Shown: positions 37,988 through 47,296, counted from the first letter of the stretch. The stretch: DNA of 59,086 nucleotides from SAR116 cluster bacterium AG-313-A07 (GCA_003284265.1 QBVV01000008.1:1-59086); one strand, 5' to 3'. Program-made: numbers and translations. Notes: generated from the letters alone by a model not told the origin.

Positions 37988-39214
37988 ATGAGTAATGAGG
38001 TAACTAATCTCAGACACGATTTGAGAGTTATGGGGCTTGTAGGTTCGGCTCATGCCTCAAGTCATTTTTTCCATTTAATTCTTCCCCCTTTATTTCCAAT
38101 ACTAAAGCTGGATTTCGATGTCAGCTTTGCAGCATTGGGGTTATTACCTACCCTGTTTTATGGTGCTTCCGGAATCGCACAAACAATAGCTGGTTTTTTG
38201 GTAGATAGGTTCGGTGCGCGCAGGGTTCTTCTATTGGGTCTGACATTGCTGTCAATAAGCGTTATTGGATATGCCTTTTGTTTTAGTTTCTGGGGTCTTA
38301 TGTTTTTTTCCATCACAGCCGGACTTGGTAATAGTGTTTTTCATCCAGCAGACCTGTCAATTTTGACAAATAAAATAAGCACCAACAGACTCGGAAAAGC
38401 ATATGCTATCCACGCTTTCAGCGGTAACATAGGATGGGCCTTCGCCCCCATATTCATCGTTACCTTAACCAGTTTTTGGGATTGGCGCACCGCAACAGTA
38501 TTGGCGGGTTTAATAGGCTTGATTATAGTTTTAATGTTTTTTCTTAGTGGCGAACTATTAATAGAAAACTCTTCGGAAAAACAGGCAAAGAACTCTGATT
38601 CTTTAAAAAGAACCGACCCATTATTTAGCCAAATTACCGCTTTGCTTTCATCAACAGTGATATCATGCTTTCTATTCTTTACTTTTTTGGCAGCGGCATT
38701 AATTGGGATACAAACTTTTGGTGTATCCGCTTTACAAGTTCTATATGCATTGACCCTTAAAAGCGCTACGGCAGCCCTCACGGCATTTTTAATAGGATCT
38801 GCCCTTGGCATTCTTACCGGGGGCGTGATCGCAGATAAGGTTAAAAAACACCAAATTGTTGCAATATTAGGCGTTACCCTGGCAAGTCTTGGTCTAGTGA
38901 TTATTGGCGGTAATTTTATTTCGTCATATTTTGTGCTACCTGCATTAGCTTTGTCTGGTTTTTTCTCCGGTATAACAGCGCCATCACGAGATATGTTGGT
39001 TCGAAAAATCACTCCCCCTGGCGCTTCGGGCCGCATTTTTGGATTTGTTTACTCTGGCCTAGACCTTGGCTCTTCCATAATGCCGCTTTTGGCTGGAGCA
39101 CTTATGGACGCGGGAAAAGCAGATATGGTATTTTATTCCTGCGCTCTAATGTTCGTTATCGCTATCATTACAATTCTTAAAATACCCGATAAATCTAGAT
39201 CAATAACAGTTTAA
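37988..39214 (+). CDS. MFS transporter
   Basis: A 408-residue carrier with twelve predicted helices. The A-motif loop is AGFLVDRFGARRVLLL and the second-half counterpart is TGGVIADKVKKHQIV. GLGNSVFHPADLSILTNKIS resembles the fosmidomycin-resistance/sugar-phosphate-like MFS proteins. Because it diverges from the cupin-M24-hyuAB set, it may carry that set's substrate or product. No specific cargo can be read from the sequence. Confidence 0.85.
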   Translation: MSNEVTNLRHDLRVMGLVGSAHASSHFFHLILPPLFPILKLDFDVSFAALGLLPTLFYGASGIAQTIAGFLVDRFGARRVLLLGLTLLSISVIGYAFCFSFWGLMFFSITAGLGNSVFHPADLSILTNKISTNRLGKAYAIHAFSGNIGWAFAPIFIVTLTSFWDWRTATVLAGLIGLIIVLMFFLSGELLIENSSEKQAKNSDSLKRTDPLFSQITALLSSTVISCFLFFTFLAAALIGIQTFGVSALQVLYALTLKSATAALTAFLIGSALGILTGGVIADKVKKHQIVAILGVTLASLGLVIIGGNFISSYFVLPALALSGFFSGITAPSRDMLVRKITPPGASGRIFGFVYSGLDLGSSIMPLLAGALMDAGKADMVFYSCALMFVIAIITILKIPDKSRSITV

Positions 39215-39274
39215 TTTCTGAGGATAATAGCGTTGTATAAATTCTGCTATGCCGATGGTTAGGAGTTGAAATAA

Positions 39275-39691
39275 TTATTTAATTTTTCGACGATGAATAT
39301 TTTGTGCTATTTCGTCTATTTCAATTTGTTCTAGGGTTTGCTCTCTTTGTTTTTCGTTTTTCACCGCTTCATCACGGACAATTTCTGCTTTTCGCATCTC
39401 CCCGTAGGCATGCGCAACCTTCTCCCGCGAACTTTCATATTCTTCTTCTTTCACCCTAATGGCAGCGGTCAACCATTCTCTCTGGCGAATGACGCCACTT
39501 GCGAACTCGTTATAGAGAAATCGGGCCTCCAAAGACTCTGAAGCTATCTTTTGTTCAACTTTTAGACTTTCATTTAATCTATTCATTTCATCCTGCAACA
39601 TATTGACTTCATTTAATATATCGCCTGACTCGCGCCGTCTCTCGTCAAGCTCAAACTCCCGCAGCCGAACAAGTTTTTCGAATTGGCTCAC
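39275..39691 (-). CDS. fliJ: Flagellar export chaperone FliJ-like protein
   Basis: A 138-residue protein that is almost entirely coiled coil, rich in Glu, Arg and Lys, as FliJ is. It starts KLVRLREFELDERRRESGDI and continues with heptad-like helices to a basic tail HRRKIK. FliJ acts with the FliI ATPase in the flagellar type III export gate. Sequence conservation in FliJ is low, so the call rests on size, coiled-coil pattern and its place six bases after fliI. The start codon is GTG (39689-39691). Confidence 0.78.
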   Translation of the reverse strand: MSQFEKLVRLREFELDERRRESGDILNEVNMLQDEMNRLNESLKVEQKIASESLEARFLYNEFASGVIRQREWLTAAIRVKEEEYESSREKVAHAYGEMRKAEIVRDEAVKNEKQREQTLEQIEIDEIAQNIHRRKIK

Positions 39692-39697
39692 GTTCTT

Positions 39698-41119
39698 CTA
39701 ACTCGTTTGTAAATCATCTACTTCCAAACTTTCATCAGTTCGCCGCTTATCATTGACTTCGATAGACTCTAATTCTGTTTCAATTTGAGGATTATTAAAA
39801 TCCAATATTGATGATAAACTTGCATAGCCTTCTTCGATGTTAACCCTCTCATTTTTTTCCTGCGTTAAAAAGCTTTCTATTCCAGGATAGTGCTTAATCG
39901 CCTCATCTAAAAGGGGGTCACTGCCTCGGCGGTAGGCCCCTAATCTTATCATATCAGCCATTTGTTCGTATGATGCCATCAGTCCACGAGCCTTACCAAC
40001 AATCTCATTCTCTTGTAGAGAATTACAATCAGGCATCATTCTCGAGACACTCTTTAAAATATCAATGGCAGGATATCTTCCTCGATCTGCTATTGATCTG
40101 GATAACACTATGTGGCCATCGAGTATTCCGCGTACTGAGTCGGAGATTGGTTCATTTAGGTCATCTCCTTCGACTAACACAGTAAATAATCCAGTAATTG
40201 TGCCCGTACCTTCAAGGCCTGGCCCGGCACGCTCAAGAAGCTTTGGCAATTCAGAGAATACCATGGGCGTATAGCCCTTACTTGCAGGAGGTTCTCCCGA
40301 AGCTAATCCTATTTCTCTTTGTGCCATGGCGAATCGTGTCACACTATCCATCATACACATGACATTCTTTCCAGAATCTCTGAAAAATTCAGCAATCGCA
40401 AGGGTCATATACGCAGCTTGTCTCCTCATTAATGGTGACTCATCCGAAGTTGAGGCTACGATAATACTTCTAGATAAACCCTCTTCGCCCAAATAATCTT
40501 CAATGAATTCTTTAACCTCCCTTCCACGTTCACCAACTAGGCCTATGACGTTTACTTCTGATGATGTAAACCTTGCAATCATTGCCATTAAAATAGATTT
40601 CCCAACACCGGAGCCAGAAAAAACGCCCATTCTCTGTCCATGACACATCGTCACGAAGGTATTTATTGCTCTGATTCCAACATCCACCTTCCCTCCCAAT
40701 CGCTCGCGTTTATGCGCTGGAGGGGGAGCACCTCTAATCTTGTACCCCTTCGGTCCTTCTTTGAGCAACGGCCCACCATCCATCGGCTCCCCCATCGCGT
40801 TTACCACTCGACCAAGCCAATTCTCATCCGGATACACCAACGGATCTGAGCCTCCAATTTCCGCCTCACTCCCGACACCAATACCATCTAAAGGACTAAA
40901 TGGCATGGCCATCGCTCGGTCATCTCGGAACCCTACAACCTCGCAAGTAACTTTATCCCCTCGCTTACCCTTTAAATGCAAACGGTCTCCTATTGATAAG
41001 GCGCGCTCTACTCCTCCAATCTCGACCATCATACCCAAAACCGAAGTGACACGACCAATTACCGAATAATCTGGCAGCTTCTCAATTTCTGAAGCTAAAT
41101 CGCTTAAGATAGTTTTCAT
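39698..41119 (-). CDS. fliI: Flagellar export ATPase FliI
   Basis: A 473-residue F1-beta-like ATPase. The Walker A is SGSGVGKS (about 168-175), with VIGLVGERGREVKEFIED and the type III ATPase signatures QREIGLASGEPPASKGYTP and GRYPAIDILKSVSRMMP. The family includes both flagellar FliI and virulence ATPases; the adjacent fliJ-like gene favours flagella. The C-terminus has an acidic extension of about 30 residues (IETELESIEVNDKRRTDES) beyond the usual end. No other flagellar genes are in the window. The ATG at 41119 was chosen; a GTG three codons earlier is possible. Confidence 0.92.
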   Translation of the reverse strand: MKTILSDLASEIEKLPDYSVIGRVTSVLGMMVEIGGVERALSIGDRLHLKGKRGDKVTCEVVGFRDDRAMAMPFSPLDGIGVGSEAEIGGSDPLVYPDENWLGRVVNAMGEPMDGGPLLKEGPKGYKIRGAPPPAHKRERLGGKVDVGIRAINTFVTMCHGQRMGVFSGSGVGKSILMAMIARFTSSEVNVIGLVGERGREVKEFIEDYLGEEGLSRSIIVASTSDESPLMRRQAAYMTLAIAEFFRDSGKNVMCMMDSVTRFAMAQREIGLASGEPPASKGYTPMVFSELPKLLERAGPGLEGTGTITGLFTVLVEGDDLNEPISDSVRGILDGHIVLSRSIADRGRYPAIDILKSVSRMMPDCNSLQENEIVGKARGLMASYEQMADMIRLGAYRRGSDPLLDEAIKHYPGIESFLTQEKNERVNIEEGYASLSSILDFNNPQIETELESIEVNDKRRTDESLEVDDLQTS

Positions 41120-41224
41120 AGATTTCACGCACGCTGTATAGACAATTTAGATATTTGCCCCTTAGTTATAGCATGATTTTTGATATATTTAAAAAATTCG
41201 GAAGTCACGCGCTCAAAACACTCT

Positions 41225-41253
41225 TTGACGATGTAATCTATAAAATTTAAAAT
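41225..41253 (+). promoter_or_regulatory. Predicted sigma-70-type promoter for the formate dehydrogenase genes
   Basis: TTGACG (41225-41230) and TAAAAT (41248-41253) are separated by exactly 17 bases, each one mismatch from consensus. The pair points towards the formate dehydrogenase genes in the region divergent from fliI, implying a leader of roughly 175 bases. AT-rich surroundings raise the chance of coincidence. Confidence 0.42.
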
Positions 41254-41434
41254 TAAAGTTTAAGATTTAGCGGAATTTAGTCAAAAATCTTTCTGTTATT
41301 ACGATAAACATTTTTACAATGACACTCACCACCACTAAATTGATTAATACAGAGGTTTAATTCCAAGACGAGTTAGTTAGTTGTAAGGTTAATAGTTTTA
41401 AACAAAATACCAAACAGTGAATGGAAATACTGGA

Positions 41435-43183
41435 ATGTCCGATATTTCAGCTCCTGGGGGAGTTAAAAATGGTTCTGCCGGAAACAAAGGAAATACAAAT
41501 TTCCAAAGAGGGAGCGGCCAAGGAAGACGCAAGGGTCGCCCTTTCCTAAAGGGCCGTCAGATTGACCCTACAGCGCTTGCTGAAGTAAAGAACACGCTTG
41601 GACATCGCCCCAGAAAGCGAGAACTACTGATAGAACATTTACATCTATTCCAAGATAAATTTGGTCATTTATCCCTAGCTCATCTAGCTGCGTTGGCCCA
41701 TGAAATGAAAATGGCGATGGCAGAGGTATATGAAGTCGCTACCTTTTACGCACACTTCGATGTTGTCAGAGAAAATGAATCTCCTCCACCTGCAATCACG
41801 TTGAGAGTTTGCGATAGCCTTACTTGTTCTATGTTCGGGGCAGAACGCATTCTCTCCGATCTCAATACTTCGCTAGATAACGATTTTCGCGTCGTCAGAT
41901 CTCCTTGTATTGGAGCCTGCGATAAAGCTCCCGTAGCCGCGGTTGGACATAACTTAATAGAAAATGTTAACTCAGAAAAGCTAATTGCAACTGCCAAAGC
42001 AGCTTTGTCAAACGAGCTGCCTCACAGAGAAATAAATCCAATCAGGTTAGATGAATATCTCAAGTTGGGTGGTTATAAAGTGTTAAAAGAATGCCTGTCA
42101 GGCCAAAGAACCCAACAGGATTTAATAGAAGAATTAGGAAAATCCGCTTTGAGAGGCTTGGGCGGGGCAGGATTTCCAACTTCAAAAAAATGGGATTTAG
42201 TTCGGGCAAATAATGGCAGAAAAGCTTTAGCTGTGAATGGTGATGAAGGTGAACCAGGAACCTTCAAAGATCGACTCTATCTGGAAAATGATCCTCATAG
42301 GACATTGGAAGGAATGTTAATAGCTGCATGGGCGGTAGGAGCGGAGGATTGTTATTTCTATCTCCGCGACGAATATCCTGAGATCCGTCATATCTTAGAA
42401 GAAGAAATTTCGTGTATAGAAACCGAAGGTTTAGTAGCTCATACAAGAATACACCTCCGGCGGGGAGCTGGAGCTTATATTTGCGGTGAAGAGTCGGCTA
42501 TGATCGAATCTATCGAAGGAAAACGTGGATATCCAAGACACCGGCCACCCTACGTGGCTCAAGTGGGAGTTTTTCATCGACCTACATTGGTGAATAATAT
42601 TGAAACGCTTTTTTGGATTAGAGACATCATTGAAAAGGGTCCAGAATGGTATAATGAACAAGGTAAAGAGGAACACCCTGGGTTTAGAAGTTATTCTGTA
42701 TCCGGAAGGGTAAAGAAACCAGGAGTTAAAGTGGCTCCAGCAGGCATCACTGTTAAGGAGTTAATAGAAGACTACTGCGATGGTATGTTAGATGGGCACC
42801 TTTTTCATGCCTATTTACCGGGTGGTGCATCAGGAGGGATTTTACCAGCTAAAATGGGCGACTTGCCCTTAGATTTTGGGCAATTAGAACGCTACGGATG
42901 CTTTGTCGGAAGCCATGCCGTTGTCATTTTATCAGATAAAGATTCAGTAAAAGAGGCTGCCCTAAATTTACTTCGCTTTTTTGAGGACGAGAGTTGCGGC
43001 CAATGCTCACCATGTCGTGTAGGTACCGAGAAAGCTGTAGCACTTATGAAAAACGAGAATTGGGACAAGCCATTATTAACAGAACTAGCAACCACGATGC
43101 GAGACGCGTCAATTTGCGGCCTTGGTCAAGCAGCAAGCAATCCATTAACAGCCGTATTAAAATTTTTTCCCAACGAAACCTGA
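41435..43183 (+). CDS. NAD-dependent formate dehydrogenase beta subunit (fused NuoE/NuoF-like)
   Basis: A 582-residue diaphorase subunit in which the 24-kDa (NuoE/FdsG) and 51-kDa (NuoF/FdsB) parts are one chain. After a Gly/Asn/Lys-rich leader of about 35 residues comes a thioredoxin-like domain with the [2Fe-2S] ligands VCDSLTCSM and CIGAC. Then follow the FMN/NADH motifs GLGGAGFPTSKKW and NGDEGEPGTFKDR, and the [4Fe-4S] site SCGQCSPCRVG plus CGLGQ. It passes electrons from the alpha subunit to NAD. The same fusion is known in the tungsten-containing formate dehydrogenase 1 of Methylorubrum extorquens and in HoxF. A GTG at 41417 is an alternative start without a binding site. Confidence 0.93.
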   Translation: MSDISAPGGVKNGSAGNKGNTNFQRGSGQGRRKGRPFLKGRQIDPTALAEVKNTLGHRPRKRELLIEHLHLFQDKFGHLSLAHLAALAHEMKMAMAEVYEVATFYAHFDVVRENESPPPAITLRVCDSLTCSMFGAERILSDLNTSLDNDFRVVRSPCIGACDKAPVAAVGHNLIENVNSEKLIATAKAALSNELPHREINPIRLDEYLKLGGYKVLKECLSGQRTQQDLIEELGKSALRGLGGAGFPTSKKWDLVRANNGRKALAVNGDEGEPGTFKDRLYLENDPHRTLEGMLIAAWAVGAEDCYFYLRDEYPEIRHILEEEISCIETEGLVAHTRIHLRRGAGAYICGEESAMIESIEGKRGYPRHRPPYVAQVGVFHRPTLVNNIETLFWIRDIIEKGPEWYNEQGKEEHPGFRSYSVSGRVKKPGVKVAPAGITVKELIEDYCDGMLDGHLFHAYLPGGASGGILPAKMGDLPLDFGQLERYGCFVGSHAVVILSDKDSVKEAALNLLRFFEDESCGQCSPCRVGTEKAVALMKNENWDKPLLTELATTMRDASICGLGQAASNPLTAVLKFFPNET

Positions 43184-43271
43184 TAAGTTAGAGTGATTGG
43201 GAATTTCATTTATATAATGGATTTCATGGTTTATACTATCGTATTGAAGTAGTGGATACTTATTGGGAATA

Positions 43272-46043
43272 ATGAATAAAAATATGGGTAAACGCATTAA
43301 CTTTGTTTTGAATGAAAATCCAGTATCGGCGAATGAAACCGAGACTATTTGGGAAATATCTCATAGATTAGGTATTGAAATTCCGCATTTATGCCACAAG
43401 CCTGCTGATAGTTACAGGCCAGACGGAAACTGCCGCGCGTGTATGGTAGAAATTGAAGGCGAACGAACGTTAGCGGCATCATGTATTCGAAAACCAACAG
43501 ACGGCATGAATATCTCAACGAACTCAGAGCGTGCAAAAAAATCTAGGGAAATGGTGCTAGAGCTATTAACTGCAGATCAACCAGAAAGGAAAGTAGCCCA
43601 CGATCCTGATTCCACTTTCTGGAACTTTAATGAAAAAACAACGACATCTTCCAGCAGATTCCCAGCACATACAACACCTAAATGCGACTCAAGTCATCCA
43701 GCTATTGCCGTCAATATGGATGCTTGTATTCAATGTGGTTTGTGCGTTCGAGCCTGCCGGGAAATTCAAGTTAACGATGTAATAGGAATGGCCGGCCGCG
43801 GTTCCAAAGCTCATATTGTTTTTGACCTTGGTGATGATATGGGAGAGAGCACGTGCGTAGGTTGCGGAGAGTGTGTCCAAGCTTGTCCCACGGGTGCTTT
43901 AATGCCAAAAACAGTTCTAGATGAAAATGGTGTATTAGCCAAAACCCCAGATCGTCAGGTAGATAGTCTTTGTCCATACTGTGGCGTAGGTTGCCAACTA
44001 ACTTTCAATATCAAAAATGACGAGATTATCTCAGTTGATGGAAGAGCAGGCCCTGCAAATCGGAGTCGTTTGTGCGTAAAGGGGCGTTATGGTTTTGATT
44101 ATGTGCATAATCCGGCACGATTAAATGTCCCCCTTATTCGGCGAGATGACGCTCATAAAACCGCAGAACTACCCAATGACCCCCTTGCTAATTTCAGGGA
44201 AGCAACTTGGGAAGAGGCTCTGCATAAGGCTGCATGGGGTCTATCACAAATAAGAGATCAAAATGGTGGCAATGCGTTAGCTGGTTTCGGCTCAGCAAAA
44301 GGGTCTAACGAGGAAGCTTATCTAGTTCAAAAGCTAGTGAGAACTGGTTTTGGAACTAACAATGTAGATCATTGCACACGTTTGTGCCACGCATCGTCGG
44401 TCGCAGCTTTGATGGAAACAATTGGTTCTGGAGCAGTAACCGCACCATTTGCTGAGGCCGAAAACTCTGAAGTGATCATTGTAATTGGAGCAAATCCAAC
44501 GGTAAATCATCCAGTCGCGGCCACATTTATTAAAAACGCTACCAAAGCGGGATCCACACTGATCGTCATGGATCCAAGAGGACAGGCTTTAAGTCGTCAC
44601 GCTACACATATGATACAATTTAAGCCAAGCTCAGATGTAGCCATGTTGAATGGCATGATCAATACAATCATAGGAGAAAACTTGTATGATCAGCAATATG
44701 TAGATGGGTTTACTGAAGGCTTTGAAGAACTTAAAAACAGCACTAAAGAATTTACCCCTGAACGAATGTCAGCCATTTGCGGAATTGAACCTAATACTAT
44801 TAGAAAAATGGCTCGTATTTATGCGAAAGCAGAAAGCGCTTTAATTTTTTGGGGAATGGGCGTGTCTCAACACACTCATGGAACAGACAATGCACGGTGC
44901 CTAATTTCTCTTGCATTGATTTGTGGTCATGTTGGGCGTGCTGGGTCGGGTTTGCATCCATTACGCGGACAGAACAACGTTCAGGGTGCATCAGATGCTG
45001 GTCTTATCCCAATGTTTTATCCAGATTACAAACCGGTAGGAGACGATAACCAGATTAATAGATGGGAGAGTTTTTGGGGGACTCAGCTTGATCATCAAAA
45101 GGGTCTGACTGTCGTCGAAATCACCGAGGCTATGTATGAAGGAAAAGTTAAGGGTGCCTATGTGATGGGTGAAAATCCAGCGATGAGCGACCCTGATCAA
45201 AACCACACGCGAGAAGCTTTATCCCGCCTTAAACACTTGGTGGTGCAAGATATATTTATGACAGAAACTGCGGCGTACGCCGATGTGATTTTGCCCGCCT
45301 CAGCATTTCCAGAAAAAGACGGAACATTCACAAACACAGATCGCAGAGTTCAGATGGGAAGGAAGGCGATTAATCCACCAGGACACGCGAAACAGGATTG
45401 GTGGATTATTCAAGAAATTGCAAACAGAATGGGTTTGAATTGGAATTATTCAGACCCCAGTGATGTCTTCTCTGAAATGCAACAAATGATGCCATCATTA
45501 AATGGGATCACATGGGATAGGCTACTTAAAGAGAGCGCCGTGACATACCCTTGCGCCGATGAGAATTCCATTGGTGAAAGCATCATTTTTGCTGATGGCT
45601 ATCCAACAGAATCTGGTCGAGGGAAGCTCGTTCCCTGCGATATTCTTCCGCCCGACGAGCAACCAGACACGGACTTTCCATTAATCCTTACAACCGGACG
45701 GCTGTTAGAGCACTGGCACACTGGAGCTATGACAAGAAGAGCCAGCGTCCTCGACGCTATTGAGCCGGAACCATTTGTCCATATTAGCCCAACAGATCTT
45801 CTTAAATGGTCCATAGAACCCGGTGAGAAGGTTCGTGTAGCAACAAAGCGTGGAACGATAGAACTCTCGGCCCGAAGTGATATCGGAGTACCTGATGGGG
45901 TAATTTTTATACCATTTTGTTATAGTGAAGCGGCTGTCAATTTTCTCACTAACCCAGCATTAGATCCCTTTGGGAAAATCCCTGAATTAAAATTTAGCGC
46001 CGCCTCTCTTCAAAAAGTAGATCAATATGTCGCCGCTGAATGA
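43272..46043 (+). CDS. Formate dehydrogenase alpha subunit, bis-MGD (Mo or W) type
   Basis: A 923-residue catalytic subunit. In order: an N-terminal [2Fe-2S] domain (LCHKPADSYRPDGNCRAC and a later Cys), two [4Fe-4S] ferredoxin motifs (CIQCGLCVRACREI, CVGCGECVQACPTG), the CPYCGVGC cluster site of the bis-MGD domain, and the catalytic Cys372-His373 in DHCTRLCHASS. GRAGSGLHPLRGQNNVQGA carries a conserved substrate-side region. The metal-binding residue is Cys, encoded without selenocysteine. The HxxxCxxCxxxxxC cluster of FdsA/NuoG is missing. It follows the beta gene by about 88 bp. No fdhD or fdsD is in the window. The ATG was chosen over a TTG three codons earlier. Confidence 0.95.
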   Translation: MNKNMGKRINFVLNENPVSANETETIWEISHRLGIEIPHLCHKPADSYRPDGNCRACMVEIEGERTLAASCIRKPTDGMNISTNSERAKKSREMVLELLTADQPERKVAHDPDSTFWNFNEKTTTSSSRFPAHTTPKCDSSHPAIAVNMDACIQCGLCVRACREIQVNDVIGMAGRGSKAHIVFDLGDDMGESTCVGCGECVQACPTGALMPKTVLDENGVLAKTPDRQVDSLCPYCGVGCQLTFNIKNDEIISVDGRAGPANRSRLCVKGRYGFDYVHNPARLNVPLIRRDDAHKTAELPNDPLANFREATWEEALHKAAWGLSQIRDQNGGNALAGFGSAKGSNEEAYLVQKLVRTGFGTNNVDHCTRLCHASSVAALMETIGSGAVTAPFAEAENSEVIIVIGANPTVNHPVAATFIKNATKAGSTLIVMDPRGQALSRHATHMIQFKPSSDVAMLNGMINTIIGENLYDQQYVDGFTEGFEELKNSTKEFTPERMSAICGIEPNTIRKMARIYAKAESALIFWGMGVSQHTHGTDNARCLISLALICGHVGRAGSGLHPLRGQNNVQGASDAGLIPMFYPDYKPVGDDNQINRWESFWGTQLDHQKGLTVVEITEAMYEGKVKGAYVMGENPAMSDPDQNHTREALSRLKHLVVQDIFMTETAAYADVILPASAFPEKDGTFTNTDRRVQMGRKAINPPGHAKQDWWIIQEIANRMGLNWNYSDPSDVFSEMQQMMPSLNGITWDRLLKESAVTYPCADENSIGESIIFADGYPTESGRGKLVPCDILPPDEQPDTDFPLILTTGRLLEHWHTGAMTRRASVLDAIEPEPFVHISPTDLLKWSIEPGEKVRVATKRGTIELSARSDIGVPDGVIFIPFCYSEAAVNFLTNPALDPFGKIPELKFSAASLQKVDQYVAAE

Positions 46044-46102
46044 CAATTAAAATTTCATTCAAATAACTTGTCGAAAATCGAATTAAATTTGGATAATGCA
46101 CA

Positions 46103-46558
46103 ATGTCTATAACTTATTTAGGCTATTTTTTTATTGCTTTAATAATTGGTTGCGGGGGACCCGTCCAAGCGGGAATAAACAGCACTTTGGCCAAAACCCT
46201 GGGGCACCCATTACTTGGAGCTATTACAAATACTACAATTGCGACGCTTGTTATTTTTATTGTGATGATAACGTTCCGCGTTCCCTTACCATCCATTAAG
46301 ACAATTTCCAGCGCACCATGGTGGGCTTGGCTTGGTGGTTTCATTGGTGCTTTTGCTGTTTACGGCGCTCTAAATTATGCCCCTAAAATGGGGGCTGCTG
46401 CTTATGTCTCCGTGACTATTCTGGGAATAGTTAGTGCCTCGTTGTTACTGGATCATTTTGGCGTGATAGGTTTTCAAAAGAATCCTATCACTCTGACCAA
46501 ACTATTCGGCGCAGGACTAGTTGTTTGCGGCATGACTATAATACAATTTCAGCGGTGA
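46103..46558 (+). CDS. DMT family transporter, YdcZ/DUF606 type
   Basis: A 151-residue membrane protein with about five hydrophobic helices, half the size of usual DMT carriers as expected for the YdcZ (DUF606) group. GGPVQAGINSTLAKTLGHPLLGA and the C-terminal FQKNPITLTKLFGAGLVVCGM are typical. Such short proteins probably work as dimers. It lies 59 bp after the formate dehydrogenase alpha gene and 9 bp before the DUF364 gene on the same strand. It may export or import something linked to either, but its cargo is unknown. Confidence 0.82.
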   Translation: MSITYLGYFFIALIIGCGGPVQAGINSTLAKTLGHPLLGAITNTTIATLVIFIVMITFRVPLPSIKTISSAPWWAWLGGFIGAFAVYGALNYAPKMGAAAYVSVTILGIVSASLLLDHFGVIGFQKNPITLTKLFGAGLVVCGMTIIQFQR

Positions 46559-46567
46559 CACCGTTAA

Positions 46568-47287
46568 ATGATGGTAAGCAACTCCATTCTTGGTCTTAAC
46601 AGATTTCTAACCTGCATCAACGACAGCAGAGTTAATAGGCTTACAATCGGAACCTATTGGATATTAGTCGAGGCGGAACACGGAACTGGATTGGTTGCCA
46701 ACCCTCAAAATAAAATGTCGATAGCAACAGTCAAAGAATATCAAAAAAAATTTGATAATAACTCACTTTACCAACTCGCATTACTTGTAAAATCCGACGA
46801 TTTAATCGAGCGTGCTATTGGATGCGCTGCGATCAATGCAAACACTAATCATTATGGATTAAAGTTAACCCAAGATAATGGGCTTAGTTTAAGCCATTAT
46901 AAAGAAGAAAAAATAGTGGTTGTTGGTCGCTTCCCCAATTTGGAACAAAAACTCCCAACTGCTATCGTATTAGAGAGAAACCCTGGCCCGGGAGATCTTC
47001 CCGAGCATGAAGCGCCAAACGTAATACCTGACTGCACACAACTCATAATTACCGCATCCACTTGGGTCAATGGAAGCTTACCTGGTTTACTAAAATTAGT
47101 CGAGACAGCGCATGTCAGCTTAATTGGTCCGGGAACCCCGTTTTCGCCGATATTGAGACAGCATGGAATACACAAACTCGCCGGATTTTTAGTCCAAGAG
47201 CCTGACGAGCTCTCGAGACTTATAAAAAACGGAGCGGGGGTGCGACAATTTAAGCATTTAGGTATTTTTGGAGTATTAGAGCTTTAA
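46568..47287 (+). CDS. DUF364-type protein with putative heavy-metal chelation domain
   Basis: A 239-residue protein. The N-terminal half resembles DUF4213 (enolase N-terminal-like), with EAEHGTGLVANPQNKM and ERAIGCAAINANTNHYG. The C-terminal half is the DUF364 Rossmann-like domain, with VVVGRFPNLEQKL, VLERNPGPGDLPEHEAPNVI, LIITASTWVNGSLPGLL and LIGPGTPFSPILRQHGI. The family name 'heavy-metal chelation' comes from a structure-based guess, not from biochemistry. Its position three genes behind a Mo/W enzyme makes a role in metal or cofactor supply worth testing. The frame begins ATGATG; no good ribosome binding site is visible. It converges on the aminotransferase gene with 9 bp between. Confidence 0.78.
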   Translation: MMVSNSILGLNRFLTCINDSRVNRLTIGTYWILVEAEHGTGLVANPQNKMSIATVKEYQKKFDNNSLYQLALLVKSDDLIERAIGCAAINANTNHYGLKLTQDNGLSLSHYKEEKIVVVGRFPNLEQKLPTAIVLERNPGPGDLPEHEAPNVIPDCTQLIITASTWVNGSLPGLLKLVETAHVSLIGPGTPFSPILRQHGIHKLAGFLVQEPDELSRLIKNGAGVRQFKHLGIFGVLEL

Positions 47288-47296
47288 TTTAATTGA

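Noticed and set aside
38341..39036. Long minus-strand frame (231 codons) inside the MFS gene at 37988-39214
   Set aside because: It lies opposite a clear membrane-protein gene, is rich in Pro, Lys and Arg, and has no motif, as expected for an antisense shadow.
41247..41263. CtrA-like TTAA half sites upstream of fliI and formate dehydrogenase
   Set aside because: TTAA tetramers occur here with spacings of 2, 3 and 9, not the required 7, and such tetramers are frequent in AT-rich DNA.
41435..46043. Assignment of the NADH-linked genes to respiratory complex I or a HoxFU hydrogenase
   Set aside because: The alpha subunit carries the full bis-MGD formate dehydrogenase domain with the catalytic Cys-His pair, and no hydrogenase or nuo genes are present.
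46550..46562. CGGTG-A-CACCG palindrome at the end of the YdcZ-type gene
   Set aside because: Five base pairs with a one-base centre cannot form a hairpin, and it overlaps coding sequence and the stop codon.
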